Part shown: piece after piece, positions 38,561-48,131 of the stretch
How positions within the stretch are numbered: the first letter of the stretch is position 1
Layout of the letters: each line of letters begins with the position of its first letter
NCBI GenBank assembly: GCA_002281875.1
Contig: NCHN01000014.1
Location: 1 to 64,000, forward strand
Source of the DNA: Sphingobacteriia bacterium 24-36-13
GTDB lineage: Bacteria > Bacteroidota > Bacteroidia > Chitinophagales > Chitinophagaceae
DNA length: 64,000 nt
Reading direction: 5' to 3'
Made by a program: the position numbers and the translations under genes
Notes under the pieces: model-generated
Database searches by the model: none
Told to the model about the DNA's origin: nothing
What the model saw: only the letters and a program-made list of their open reading frames with translations

Positions 38561-39097
38561 ATGGCAAAAGCAAGTAAAAAGAAAGCCGCTAAAAAAGCAG
38601 CTCCTAAAAAAGCAGCCAAAAAAGTCGCCCCTAAAAAAGCGGTAAAAAAAGCTGCACCCGCAAAAAAAGCAGCACCTAAAAAAGCAGTTAAAAAAGCCGC
38701 TCCTAAAAAAGTAGCAAAGAAAGCCGCACCTGCTAAAAAAGTAGCCCCTAAAAAAGCCGCTAAAAAAGCAGCTCCTAAAAAAGCAGCCAAAAAAGTCGCC
38801 CCTAAAAAAGCGGTAAAGAAAGCAGCACCTGCTAAAAAAGTAGCCCCTAAAAAAGCTGCTCCCGCTAAGAAAGCTACTCCAGTAAAAAAAGTTGCACCTA
38901 AAAAAGCAGTCCCTGCTAAAAAAGCTGCACCCGCTAAAAAAGTTGCACCAGCAAAGAAACCAGCTGTTAAAAAAACAATCAAAAAAGTAGCACCACCAGC
39001 TCCTGTAGCTCCAGTTGTGCCTGCTGCTGAACCAGTAGTGGTAGAAGCTCCAACGCTTTTTACTCCTGAAACTCCAAGTTCAGAAAACAACGGTTAA
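38561..39097 (+). CDS. Histone H1-like Lys/Ala/Pro-rich protein
   Basis: A 178-aa, very basic protein made of repeated AAPKKA/KKAAPAKK units (residues ~3-145) with a C-terminal Pro/Val/Glu tail. It resembles bacterial histone-H1-like proteins (eukaryotic H1 tail, Hc1/Hc2, AlgP-type) that bind and compact DNA non-specifically; no globular domain is visible. The gene contains an exact 65-bp in-frame repeat, so length variation is likely. It has its own terminator downstream (39120-39159). Confidence 0.8.
   Translation: MAKASKKKAAKKAAPKKAAKKVAPKKAVKKAAPAKKAAPKKAVKKAAPKKVAKKAAPAKKVAPKKAAKKAAPKKAAKKVAPKKAVKKAAPAKKVAPKKAAPAKKATPVKKVAPKKAVPAKKAAPAKKVAPAKKPAVKKTIKKVAPPAPVAPVVPAAEPVVVEAPTLFTPETPSSENNG
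38582..38646 (+). repeat. 65-bp direct repeat, copy 1
   Basis: Identical base for base to 38753-38817, offset 171 bp (57 codons), inside the histone-like gene. A sign of recent internal duplication. Confidence 0.9.
38753..38817 (+). repeat. 65-bp direct repeat, copy 2
   Basis: Second copy of the repeat at 38582-38646; the first mismatch flanking it is A/G at 38647 versus 38818. Confidence 0.9.
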
Positions 39098-39119
39098 GTT
39101 TTATCAGTTTAAATAATAT

Positions 39120-39159
39120 GACCCTGTTTTTATTTTATAAGAGCAGGGTCTTTTATTTT
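39120..39159 (+). terminator. Intrinsic terminator after the histone-like gene
   Basis: GACCCTG (39120-39126) pairs with CAGGGTC (39144-39150) around a 17-nt A/T-rich loop, followed by TTTTATTTT. It starts 22 nt after the stop codon at 39097. Confidence 0.8.
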
Positions 39160-39191
39160 GCAATTACCTCAATGATTTTAAAATAGTTCTT

Positions 39192-41600
39192 ATGAAAAAA
39201 TGGACCTTCATTTTGATTTGTTTTTTTGTTGTTTCACTTCAAGCCCAGAACAGTTCAGTTATTGCAGAAAAAACAAAATCCATGAAAAAAATGGATGGTT
39301 TTTTCCCTTTTTGGTACGATACTAATAATGGCAAAATTTGGTTATTGGTTAACCAATTGAATACGGAGTTTTTATATGTAAATAGTTTGCCAGCAGGCCT
39401 TGGATCCAATGATATTGGGCTAGACAGAGGACAAATAGGAAATACCCGAATTGTATATTTTCATAAAGTAGGCAAAAAATTATTGCTCATTCAACCCAAC
39501 TACGACTATAGAGCAAGTTCAAAAGATGTGCAGGAACAAAAAGCTGTGGCAGAATCATTTGCCTCATCGGCCATTGCCTCTTTTAATATTGAAGCAGAAG
39601 AAAATGGAACTTACCTAATAGATTTGAATGCGTTTTTAATTAGAGATGCGCATGGTGTTGCTGATAAAATCAGAAGTATGCGCCAAGGCAGCTATTCTTT
39701 TAACGAAGCAAGGTCTGCCATCTACATCAACAATACCAGAAACTTCCCATTAAATTCAGAGTTTGAAGCAATGATCAGTTTTGTAGGTGGAGCAGATGCA
39801 GGCAGATTAGTTAGAGCAGTAAGCCCTTCTACAGAAGCAATCACTTTAAGGATGCATCACTCTTTTGTACAATTGCCCGATAATCAATTTAAACCGCGCA
39901 AATACGATATCAGAAGCGGCTATTTTGGAAAAACTTATTTCGATTACAGCAGCGATTTTACTGAGCCCATTCAACAAATGGTAATTGCTAAACACCGCTT
40001 GTTTAAAAAAGATCCTTCTGCTGCAATTAGCGAACCCATAAAGCCCATTGTATATTATTTAGACAATGGAACGCCCGAACCCATTCGTTCTGCCTTACTA
40101 GATGGTGCTAAATGGTGGAACCAAGCATATGAAGCTGCTGGATTTAAAAATGCTTTTATTGTAAAAGTATTACCCGATTCCGCAGACCCGATGGATATTC
40201 GATACAACATGATTAATTGGGTGCACCGATCTACCAGAGGTTGGAGTTATGGTGCTTCCGTTACCGATCCCCGCACGGGAGAAATCATTAAAGGACAAGT
40301 AACATTAGGGTCATTAAGGGTAAGACAAGACTATTTAATTTTCACAGGATTGCTTTCCCCTTACGAAACAGGAAAGCCTGTTCCAGCAACCATGAGAGAA
40401 GCAGCATTACAAAGACTTAGACAATTATCCGCACACGAAATAGGCCATACACTTGGCTTACAGCACAATTATGCGTCTAGTGTAAACAATCGTGCATCGG
40501 TAATGGATTATCCGCATCCTGCCGTTTTTATTAATTCAAAAGGAGCCATTGATTTTAGTAAAGTGTACACCAATGAAATTGGAGAATGGGATAAACGTGC
40601 AATCATGTATGGGTATAGTCAATTCCCAAATGGTACCGACGAAACCGCCGCACTCAATAAATTATTAGAAGAGAATCAACAAAAAGGTTTGCTCTTTATT
40701 GCAGATGCAGATGCGAGAGCAGTGAGTGGATTTCATCCAGACGCGCATTTATGGGATAATGACAAAGACCCAATTACAGAACTCAATAATGTATTAGCAG
40801 TAAGACAAAAAGCGTTGGATCAGTTTTCTGAATCAGCCATTCGACCCAATACCCCAATGAGTACATTAGAAGATGCATTGGTTCCAGTGTATAATTATCA
40901 TCGTTATCAAGCAGAAGCTGTAAGTAAATTAATAGGGGGTATGTATTACAGTTACAATGTAAGGGGAGACAAACAGATTCAACCAACTGTTTTACCAGCA
41001 ACTACTCAACTAAAAGCCTTGAATGCAATGCTTAAAACATTGTCTCCAAGTATATTAACATTACCCAATCAAATTGTTCAATTGATACCGCCTAGGCCAC
41101 CTATGTACAATGGTGTTGGGGAAGTATTTGCTAAAAGAACAGGAATGAGTTTCGACCCATTAGCTGCCGCTGAAGCACTTACTCATTTTCAATTATCTTT
41201 CTTATTTAATGCAGAGCGTGCCAATCGTTTAGTGCAATTGAAAGCTATGTCGGGTACACCAGGCTGGGACGATGTATTAGATGCTATCATTAATAGTGTT
41301 TGGAAAGCCGCACCAGAGAAAGGTTTAGCCAGAGAGGTTCAGAAACAAACACAACAAATGGTATTGACTTGGTTATTAGCTTTAAGCAAAAATGATCAAG
41401 CTAATTATGCAGTTCAGTCCATCTGTTTTAACCGTTTAAACTCACTGAAAAAATATGCAGAGAGTATGGTAAAAGCTGGAACTGATACTCCACATTTTGG
41501 ATACGCCATTGAAAGAATTAATAATCCCAAAGAAATTAGTTTACCACAACATAAAGAAATACCGCCTGGCGCACCCATTGGTTGTGATTGGGATCTCTAA
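39192..41600 (+). CDS. Secreted zinc metalloprotease (DUF5117/DUF4953 type)
   Basis: An 802-aa exported protein with a signal peptide (residues 1-18, ending in LQAQ). The zinc motif HEIGHTLGLQH is at residues 415-425 (H415, E416, H419, H425), with a Met-turn candidate in ASVMDYPHP near 438-446, so it is a metzincin-type gluzincin-like peptidase. The N-terminal ~230 residues (FFPFWYDTNNGKIWLLV; LGSNDIGLDRGQIG) match DUF5118/DUF5117 and the C-terminus matches DUF4953. Likely acts outside the inner membrane in peptide use or envelope maintenance. Followed by a bidirectional terminator. Confidence 0.88.
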   Translation: MKKWTFILICFFVVSLQAQNSSVIAEKTKSMKKMDGFFPFWYDTNNGKIWLLVNQLNTEFLYVNSLPAGLGSNDIGLDRGQIGNTRIVYFHKVGKKLLLIQPNYDYRASSKDVQEQKAVAESFASSAIASFNIEAEENGTYLIDLNAFLIRDAHGVADKIRSMRQGSYSFNEARSAIYINNTRNFPLNSEFEAMISFVGGADAGRLVRAVSPSTEAITLRMHHSFVQLPDNQFKPRKYDIRSGYFGKTYFDYSSDFTEPIQQMVIAKHRLFKKDPSAAISEPIKPIVYYLDNGTPEPIRSALLDGAKWWNQAYEAAGFKNAFIVKVLPDSADPMDIRYNMINWVHRSTRGWSYGASVTDPRTGEIIKGQVTLGSLRVRQDYLIFTGLLSPYETGKPVPATMREAALQRLRQLSAHEIGHTLGLQHNYASSVNNRASVMDYPHPAVFINSKGAIDFSKVYTNEIGEWDKRAIMYGYSQFPNGTDETAALNKLLEENQQKGLLFIADADARAVSGFHPDAHLWDNDKDPITELNNVLAVRQKALDQFSESAIRPNTPMSTLEDALVPVYNYHRYQAEAVSKLIGGMYYSYNVRGDKQIQPTVLPATTQLKALNAMLKTLSPSILTLPNQIVQLIPPRPPMYNGVGEVFAKRTGMSFDPLAAAEALTHFQLSFLFNAERANRLVQLKAMSGTPGWDDVLDAIINSVWKAAPEKGLAREVQKQTQQMVLTWLLALSKNDQANYAVQSICFNRLNSLKKYAESMVKAGTDTPHFGYAIERINNPKEISLPQHKEIPPGAPIGCDWDL

Positions 41601-41622
41601 CATAAATGCTTCTTTTCCAAAT

Positions 41623-41651
41623 AAAAAACCTCACATTTAGTGAGGTTTTTT
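41623..41651. terminator. Bidirectional intrinsic terminator
   Basis: CCTCAC (41629-41634), loop ATTTA, GTGAGG (41640-41645), flanked by six A on the left and six T on the right. It lies between the converging metalloprotease (stop 41600) and PDH E2 (stop 41707) genes and can serve both. Confidence 0.92.
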
Positions 41652-41706
41652 ATTTATTTCAAATGCCTAGCCAAAGTATTGCTAAGCATAAATACCATCT
41701 AAAAAA

Positions 41707-43365
41707 TTAAACGAGCATTCTAACTGGCTCTTCTAATAATTGTTTCAAGGTTTGTAAGAATGCAGCACCTGTTGCACCATCCACTACGCGGTGATCGCAA
41801 CTTAAAGTCAACTTCATAATATTTCCTGGAACTACTTGACCATTCTTCACTACTGGTTCTTGAGAAATACCTCCTACTGCTAAAATACAAGCATCAGGCG
41901 GATTAATAATAGCGGTAAACTGATCAATACCAAACATTCCTAAATTAGAAATAGTAAAAGTACTTCCTTCCCAATCGGATGGTTGCAATTTTTTGTCTTT
42001 TGCTCTTTGTGCAAAGTCTTTTACTTCAGCACCAATTTGACTCAACGATTTTCCGTCGGCAAAACGTACTACAGGAACCAATAAACCCTCGTCTACTGCA
42101 ACTGCTACACCAATATTAATATGGTCGTTATAACGAATAAAATCACCCATCCAACTGCTATTAATTTTTGGATGCTTTTTCAATGCCATTGCAGTTGCTT
42201 TAACTACTAAGTCGTTAAAACTTACTTTAACAGAAGCCACTTCATTGATTTTGGTTCTTGCAGCAATTGCAGCATCCATATCAATTTGCATAGTCAAGTA
42301 AAAATGAGGAGCAGTAAATAAGCTCTCACTTAAACGCTTCGCAATTACTTTTCTCATTTGAGAAACAGGAACATCTGTAAAGCTAACTTGCCCGGCAACA
42401 GCATTACTTATAACTGGGGCAGCAGACTTGGCTGCAGGAGCAGCAGCCGCTAAAATTGTTGATGGTACGTATTGATCAATATCAATTTTGGTAATTCTAC
42501 CATTATCACCTGAACCCTTTACATATTTTAAATCAATGCCTTTTTCAGCAGCAATTCTTTTGGCTAATGGCGATGCAAATATTCTACCACTATTCACCAC
42601 TGCTTGCTCAACAGCAGGTGCAGCAGTAACTGCAGGAGCTGACGGTGCAACAACCGATGGAGCGGCAGGCGCTTCTTCAGATGGCGTTTTTGCACCTGTT
42701 CCCGCTTTTACCGCTGCTACAATTGCAGCAACATCTAATCCCTCCTTACCTATTATACAAAGTAAGTCGTTAACCAATATTTTTTCACCTGCCTGAGCTC
42801 CTTGATACAATAACACACCATCCTTGTAGCTTTCCAATTCCATGGTAGCTTTATCGGTTTCTATATCAGCCAAAACCTCCCCTTTCTTCACAATATCACC
42901 CACATTTTTTTGCCAAGAAGCTATTACCCCTTCGGTCATCGTATCGCTTAATCTAGGCATTAAAACCACTTCATCCATAGAAGAAATATCCATTGAAGTA
43001 GTTGTTTCCGTTGGGATTGGAGCTGTTGCAGGTGCAGCAGTTTCAACAGGTGCAACTGGCGCAGCGGTTGGAATTGGAGCAAGCGCACCACTGCCGTGAA
43101 TTTTTACTAATTCAGTAATATCTTCACCTGGCTTTCCAAATATGGCCAATAAGTCGTTTACTTGTAATTTTCCTCCATCGGGTGTTCCTATATGAAGTAG
43201 AACGCCATCCTGGTAACTTTCTAGTTCCATTGTGGCTTTATCCGTCTCAATTTCAGCCAGTAAGTCACCTTTCTGTACTGTATCTCCTACCCTTTTATGC
43301 CAAGCGGCAATTACCCCTTCGGTCATGGTATCACTTAATCGGGGCATTAAAATCACTTCAGCCAT
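41707..43365 (-). CDS. pdhC: Pyruvate dehydrogenase E2 (dihydrolipoamide acetyltransferase)
   Basis: A 552-aa E2 with two lipoyl domains (lipoylated lysines K43 and K172, both in ETDKATMELES), Ala/Pro-rich linkers, an E1/E3-binding domain near 262-300 (FASPLAKRIAAEKGIDL) and the catalytic acyltransferase domain with DHRVVDG near 523-529. It transfers acetyl groups to CoA in the pyruvate dehydrogenase complex. It is monocistronic here; E1 and E3 genes are not adjacent. The two near-identical lipoyl segments point to internal duplication. Confidence 0.92.
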   Translation of the reverse strand: MAEVILMPRLSDTMTEGVIAAWHKRVGDTVQKGDLLAEIETDKATMELESYQDGVLLHIGTPDGGKLQVNDLLAIFGKPGEDITELVKIHGSGALAPIPTAAPVAPVETAAPATAPIPTETTTSMDISSMDEVVLMPRLSDTMTEGVIASWQKNVGDIVKKGEVLADIETDKATMELESYKDGVLLYQGAQAGEKILVNDLLCIIGKEGLDVAAIVAAVKAGTGAKTPSEEAPAAPSVVAPSAPAVTAAPAVEQAVVNSGRIFASPLAKRIAAEKGIDLKYVKGSGDNGRITKIDIDQYVPSTILAAAAPAAKSAAPVISNAVAGQVSFTDVPVSQMRKVIAKRLSESLFTAPHFYLTMQIDMDAAIAARTKINEVASVKVSFNDLVVKATAMALKKHPKINSSWMGDFIRYNDHINIGVAVAVDEGLLVPVVRFADGKSLSQIGAEVKDFAQRAKDKKLQPSDWEGSTFTISNLGMFGIDQFTAIINPPDACILAVGGISQEPVVKNGQVVPGNIMKLTLSCDHRVVDGATGAAFLQTLKQLLEEPVRMLV

Positions 43366-43416
43366 TGTACTATATGCTTTAAATGAGCCGTGAAATTACG
43401 TTAAAAATCAACTCAA

Positions 43417-44871
43417 TTATTGCCCCTGTGCAAGACTATAGGCTTTTTTGTCTCCCCACATGTTTAATATTTCTGTAGAGCAAACTTTGAAATCGGCCGT
43501 AAGTCTTTTATAGAGCTCAATAATATCAATTTGTGTAAGCGGAATATCACCCACACTTTCAAATCTGCAACGGTATTGATTCACTAAATTAGTATAAACT
43601 GAACCTGTGGGCCATACCTGAGTACCTCTATTACTGATGGTGACTAGCTTAAATAAATCCAATGTATGCTTCAAACATTTTTCCGCAACAGCATTTGGTT
43701 GCTCATTGCTTTCGATAAACATGTCTACACCCACAATAAATTCATTATTGGTATCTGTTGTTTCTAACATGGGATTGTTTTCCAAAGCAAATATGGTAGG
43801 TGTTACAGATACATCCTGCATATCAGGTTTTGGATTATGAGCAGGCTTTTGACCAAAATTAGCAATGATGGCATTGGCAAACTCGGTTGTATTCAAATTA
43901 GTGGTTCCTTTTTCACCAAAATCGCCGGTATGCTTGCCACTTTCGAGTGTATACAATAAAGCATTCTCAATGGTGCCAGCTGACTGCATTAAACCAAGAT
44001 GCCGCAACATTCCAATACCACTTAGTAAAAGAGCGGTAGGATTGGCAATATTTTTACCTGCAATATCCGGAGCGGTCCCGTGCACAGCTTCGAAAATAGA
44101 GATATGATCTCCAATATTGGCAGAAGGCGCAAAGCCCAATCCACCAACAAGTCCAGCACATAAATCACTTACAATATCACCTTGTAAATTGGTTAACACC
44201 ACCACATCAAAAAGATCGGGTTTGCTCACCAACTTCATGCATAAATCATCTACTATAACATCATCTGCTTTTAGCTCAGGATATTCCTTAGCAATTTCAT
44301 AGAATACTTCTAAAAACAATCCATCGGTCAATTTCATAATATTGGCCTTATGACCGCAAGTAATTCGTTTGCAGCCCTTTTTCTTGGCCATTTCAAATGC
44401 ATACTTAATCACTTGCATACTACCCGGACGGGTAATAAATCTTCTACTTAACGCCACATCATTGGTAAGCATATGTTCAATGCCACCATAAGTATCTTCA
44501 ATGTTTTCTCTAACAATGGTAATATCAATAGGAATTCCCGCTTTACTAAAAACGGTATCTACCCCATGTAAAGTTTGAAAGGTTCTTTTATTAGCGTAAG
44601 TATTCCAGGTTTTTCTAGCAGTTACGTTCACACTTTTTACTCCCTTCCCTTTAGGAGTTTCCATTGGCCCTTTAAAAAGTATTCCTAAAGTCTCAATAGT
44701 CTGCTTTGCTTCAGGGGTCATGCCATTACTGTATCCTTTATCGAATACCCATTTACCCATATCTACAACTTCGTACGTCAATGGCACTTTAGCGGCATCG
44801 AATATGGATAATACTGCATCCATAATTTCAGGACCTATTCCATCACCTTTAGCAACAGCAATTTTTGTCAT
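43417..44871 (-). CDS. icd: Isocitrate dehydrogenase (NADP-dependent type)
   Basis: A 484-aa member of the isocitrate/isopropylmalate dehydrogenase family. KGDGIGPEIMDAVL (8-21), TIVRENIEDTYGGIEHM near 118-134, and VVLTNLQGDIVSDLCAGLVG near 215-234 hold the substrate and metal residues; VHGTAPDIAGKNIANPTAL follows. The ~140-residue C-terminal extension matches the long IDH type seen in Thermus and Bacteroidota. Oxidative decarboxylation of isocitrate in the TCA cycle. Promoter element at 44892-44899. Confidence 0.9.
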   Translation of the reverse strand: MTKIAVAKGDGIGPEIMDAVLSIFDAAKVPLTYEVVDMGKWVFDKGYSNGMTPEAKQTIETLGILFKGPMETPKGKGVKSVNVTARKTWNTYANKRTFQTLHGVDTVFSKAGIPIDITIVRENIEDTYGGIEHMLTNDVALSRRFITRPGSMQVIKYAFEMAKKKGCKRITCGHKANIMKLTDGLFLEVFYEIAKEYPELKADDVIVDDLCMKLVSKPDLFDVVVLTNLQGDIVSDLCAGLVGGLGFAPSANIGDHISIFEAVHGTAPDIAGKNIANPTALLLSGIGMLRHLGLMQSAGTIENALLYTLESGKHTGDFGEKGTTNLNTTEFANAIIANFGQKPAHNPKPDMQDVSVTPTIFALENNPMLETTDTNNEFIVGVDMFIESNEQPNAVAEKCLKHTLDLFKLVTISNRGTQVWPTGSVYTNLVNQYRCRFESVGDIPLTQIDIIELYKRLTADFKVCSTEILNMWGDKKAYSLAQGQ

Positions 44872-44891
44872 AAACGTCTTTTTTTGTGGTG

Positions 44892-44899
44892 CAAAAGTA
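44892..44899 (-). promoter_or_regulatory. icd promoter, -7 element TACTTTTG
   Basis: Exact TAnnTTTG match on the minus strand, 20 nt upstream of the icd ATG (44871). A TTG lies 22 nt further upstream as a possible -33 element. Confidence 0.6.
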
Positions 44900-45004
44900 C
44901 AGCCGATTCAACTATTTTAAGCAATTATTCACATGATTATTTGATGAAATACCCCTTATAGAATGTTAATTTACCTACATTTACAATGACCAATCCGTAT
45001 AAAT

Positions 45005-45391
45005 ATGGTTTCTAAAATTTCAGCAGGAATCGAAATCACTGTAGAAGTATTCTATCAGTCCGATTACAGCAATCCGCTGAAAGGAGAGTTCATGTTTGCC
45101 TACCGCATTACTATCGAGAATCACAATAAGTTTGCTGTTCAGCTATTAAGAAGACATTGGTTTATTTTTGATAGCAATGCAGAACATAGAGAAGTAGAAG
45201 GAGAAGGAGTTGTAGGGGTTCAACCAATTCTTGCACCAGGCGAGCAATACACTTATGTAAGTGGTTGTAATTTAAAAACAGAAATGGGCAAAATGCAAGG
45301 GTCATATACCATGCTAAATCAACATTCGAAACAAAATTTTAGTGTCCCTATTCCTTCTTTTGATTTGGTTGCTCCTTCTAAAATGAATTAA
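45005..45391 (+). CDS. apaG: ApaG protein (Co2+/Mg2+ efflux-linked)
   Basis: A 128-aa single-domain protein of the ApaG/DUF525 family (immunoglobulin-like beta sandwich). FAYRITIENHNKFAVQLLRR and HWFIFDSN near 30-57, then GVVGVQPILAPGEQYTYVSG near 72-91 and GKMQGSYTM are the signatures. In other bacteria it is linked to cobalt/magnesium resistance and binds pyrophosphate, but its role is not settled. Its TAA stop shares TTAA with the convergent gldB stop. Confidence 0.93.
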   Translation: MVSKISAGIEITVEVFYQSDYSNPLKGEFMFAYRITIENHNKFAVQLLRRHWFIFDSNAEHREVEGEGVVGVQPILAPGEQYTYVSGCNLKTEMGKMQGSYTMLNQHSKQNFSVPIPSFDLVAPSKMN

Positions 45392-46392
45392 CTCGGCTTA
45401 TACTTTGCTTCTTCAAATAATTGCACCGCATCTTTTTTCATTAGTGCATCAAAACTTATTTGATTGTTTTTACTCATCCACTTTTTTACGATTTGCCAAC
45501 CTAAAAATTGGCCAATATTACCTGGAGACTCCTTCCCAAAAGCTTGGGTAAAAGGGCCTTCAGAAACATATTCCCTTACCAATTGCGGGTCCGATTTATA
45601 CAAAAGATCGTTTTGGATAAAAAAGCTCCAAATATTTTTTTCATTGTTGATGCAGGCCTCAAGTTGCTTAGAAGAGTATCCTGTGATTAAGGTGTCGGAA
45701 AGTTGAGGGAGTAAATGATCTACTACATACATTCGCTTTCCTAATTCAACCATTTGTGCAATTAAGGGCTTTCCAGACATTTGTTCAGGGTACATATCTA
45801 AAACAATATTATTCATTGCACTTACTGGAATATACCCTGGTTCAAATTTTCTAGAAATGTAAGCAGGATACAAAGCCTGACCTTCTTCGCTGGTATAAAG
45901 AGGATGATCTTTGCCCATGAACAGTTGTAATCCAATAGCAATGGCATCTTCCGTTAATATAGATCCAAAACTATTTATTGGACCAATAAAAGTAATCAGC
46001 TTAGAAGGCAAGCGATAAGAAGGGAAATAATATTTTGTATATTTTAGTCCTGCTGTAACTTTTTGAATATGATTGTCTTGTTCCTTAAAAATAGAAGTAG
46101 ACTGTTTGTATAGTGGCTGATAAGCCTTGTAAAAACTTTTTAAATCGGCCGATTCAGATTGAGGCATTAAAGCCAAAATATTAGACAGAAAAACAGTTGT
46201 AAAACCTGGATACTTTTTATCTAGTACAGCAATAGAATTTTCTAATTGATTGGTATCAATGGCAAAAAAATCTTGTTCAAAATGCTGCTGATCTAATTGA
46301 ATTTTAATTTGAGAAATATCGGGCGCATCTTCACCTGATCTACAAGCACCCAAGCTCAAAAGCAAAAACAAAGCAATAATCCTTGAATTCAT
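45388..46392 (-). CDS. gldB: GldB-like gliding lipoprotein
   Basis: A 334-aa lipoprotein from the ATG at 46392: hydrophobic signal MNSRIIALFLLLSLGACRSG with lipobox LGAC. The body has FEQDFFAIDTNQLENSIAVL and KYPGFTTVFLSNILALMPQS, the pattern of GldB, needed for gliding/type IX secretion in flavobacteria, though in non-gliding members its role is unknown. Overlaps the apaG stop by 4 nt and is divergent from nadE. Confidence 0.8.
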   Translation of the reverse strand: MNSRIIALFLLLSLGACRSGEDAPDISQIKIQLDQQHFEQDFFAIDTNQLENSIAVLDKKYPGFTTVFLSNILALMPQSESADLKSFYKAYQPLYKQSTSIFKEQDNHIQKVTAGLKYTKYYFPSYRLPSKLITFIGPINSFGSILTEDAIAIGLQLFMGKDHPLYTSEEGQALYPAYISRKFEPGYIPVSAMNNIVLDMYPEQMSGKPLIAQMVELGKRMYVVDHLLPQLSDTLITGYSSKQLEACINNEKNIWSFFIQNDLLYKSDPQLVREYVSEGPFTQAFGKESPGNIGQFLGWQIVKKWMSKNNQISFDALMKKDAVQLFEEAKYKPS

Positions 46393-46448
46393 AGGCGAAT
46401 TAACGGAAAGGATTGCAATCATGTTGTTAAATTGATGAAATTTGTTTC

Positions 46449-48131
46449 ATGAAAATATTCATAGCCCAACAAAACTATCATATTGGCAATTTTGAGCTAA
46501 ATACCCAAAAAATAATCGAAGCCATTGAAACAGCTAAAGCAGCAGGTGGAGATTTGATACTTTTTAGTGAAATGACGGTGTCTGGATATCCTGCTAGAGA
46601 TTTTGTTGAATTTGAAGATTTTATTGAAAAATGCACCAACGCAGTCAATATAATAAAAGAACATGCAGACACTATAGGCGTTTTAATTGGAAGCCCTGTA
46701 AAGAATAAACATTTAAAAGGAAAAGATCTTTTTAATGCTGCTTATTTTTTATATGAAAAAGAAGTGAAAGCAATTATTCACAAAACCTTATTACCTACTT
46801 ACGACGTTTTTGATGAGTATCGTTATTTTGAACCAGCATACGAATGGAATATTGTAGAATTTAAAGGGAAAAAACTGGCGGTCACTATTTGTGAAGACAT
46901 TTGGAATTTAGGAGACAATCCGCTTTATCGCATTTGTCCTATGGATGAATTAATGAAATTCAATCCAGACATCATGCTTAACCTAAGCGCTTCACCCTTT
47001 GATTATACCCATGATGAAGATAGAAAAGCAGTAATAAAATCCAATGTTTTAAAGTACAAAATTCCTTTGTTTTATTGCAATGCAGTAGGAAGTCAAACAG
47101 AAATTGTTTTTGACGGAGCATCTTTGGTTTTTGACAAGGATGCCAATTTAATGAAAGCCTTTCCACTATTTGAAGAAGCATTAGACTGTGTTGAATTAAA
47201 TGAAGATGGATCAATGAATGGACCCATTTTAGAGCCAGCTAGTAGAATACCAGAAAAAGAATTAAATCCAGCAACGCTTGATCCACAATTAAATATTGAG
47301 CAGGTATACCGAGCATTGGTTTCAGGCATTAAAGATTATTTTGGTAAAATGGGTTTTACCAAAGCCATTCTTGGATCTTCCGGTGGGATTGATTCCGCTG
47401 TAACATTGGCAATTGCCTGTGAGGCACTAGGTGCAGAAAATGTAAGGGCCATATTAATGCCTTCCCCTTACTCTACTGAACATTCTGTAAACGATGCAGT
47501 AGCACTGAGCAAGAACTTAAATAACCCATACGATATTGTTCAAATAGACCAGGTTTATAATAGTTTTTTAAAAACTTTAGATCCACTTTTCAACGGCCTT
47601 CCTTTTTCATTAGCAGAAGAAAATATACAGAGTAGAAGTAGGGGAAATATTTTAATGGCCATTGCCAATAAGTTTGGATACGTATTATTAAATACTTCCA
47701 ATAAAAGTGAATTGGCCACTGGTTATGGAACACTTTATGGAGATATGGCTGGAGGACTCGGCGTATTAGGTGATTGTTATAAATTACAAGTGTATGAATT
47801 AGCTAGATACATAAACAAGACATCAGAAATTATACCCCATAATATTATAAGCAAGCCCCCGAGTGCAGAATTAAGGCCCAATCAAAAAGATAGTGACAGC
47901 CTCCCAGACTATGTAGTGTTAGATAAATTATTGTTCCAATATATTGAAAAGAGACAAAGTCCAGCCAATATGAAAGAGCAAGGTTTTGATGCTGTTTTAG
48001 TAGACCGTACCATCAAGATGGTCAACAACAACGAATACAAACGCAATCAATTTTGCCCCATCATCCGAATTTCTCCAAAAGCATTTGGAGTAGGAAGAAG
48101 AATGCCGATAGTAGGTAAATATTTGAGTTAA
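46449..48131 (+). CDS. nadE: Glutamine-dependent NAD+ synthetase
   Basis: A 560-aa fusion of a nitrilase-type glutaminase (residues 1-270) and an NAD synthetase (about 285-555). The glutaminase triad is visible as E41 (LFSEMTVSGYP), the lysine in IHKTLLPTYDVFDEYRYF near 113, and C148 (VTICEDIWN). The synthetase P-loop is GSSGGIDSAVTLAIA near 308-322, with the C-terminal RRMPIVGKY. It amidates nicotinate adenine dinucleotide, the last step of NAD synthesis. Stop shared (TTAA) with the universal stress gene. Confidence 0.96.
   Translation: MKIFIAQQNYHIGNFELNTQKIIEAIETAKAAGGDLILFSEMTVSGYPARDFVEFEDFIEKCTNAVNIIKEHADTIGVLIGSPVKNKHLKGKDLFNAAYFLYEKEVKAIIHKTLLPTYDVFDEYRYFEPAYEWNIVEFKGKKLAVTICEDIWNLGDNPLYRICPMDELMKFNPDIMLNLSASPFDYTHDEDRKAVIKSNVLKYKIPLFYCNAVGSQTEIVFDGASLVFDKDANLMKAFPLFEEALDCVELNEDGSMNGPILEPASRIPEKELNPATLDPQLNIEQVYRALVSGIKDYFGKMGFTKAILGSSGGIDSAVTLAIACEALGAENVRAILMPSPYSTEHSVNDAVALSKNLNNPYDIVQIDQVYNSFLKTLDPLFNGLPFSLAEENIQSRSRGNILMAIANKFGYVLLNTSNKSELATGYGTLYGDMAGGLGVLGDCYKLQVYELARYINKTSEIIPHNIISKPPSAELRPNQKDSDSLPDYVVLDKLLFQYIEKRQSPANMKEQGFDAVLVDRTIKMVNNNEYKRNQFCPIIRISPKAFGVGRRMPIVGKYLS

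Noticed and set aside
38582-38940. CRISPR-like repeat array
   Set aside because: Repeats are in-frame coding units of a low-complexity protein, with no constant repeat/spacer spacing.
38545-39090. Long open frame on the minus strand opposite the histone-like gene
   Set aside because: It is the antisense of an alanine/lysine-rich repeat, giving an AGATFLA-type repeated protein with no start context or promoter.
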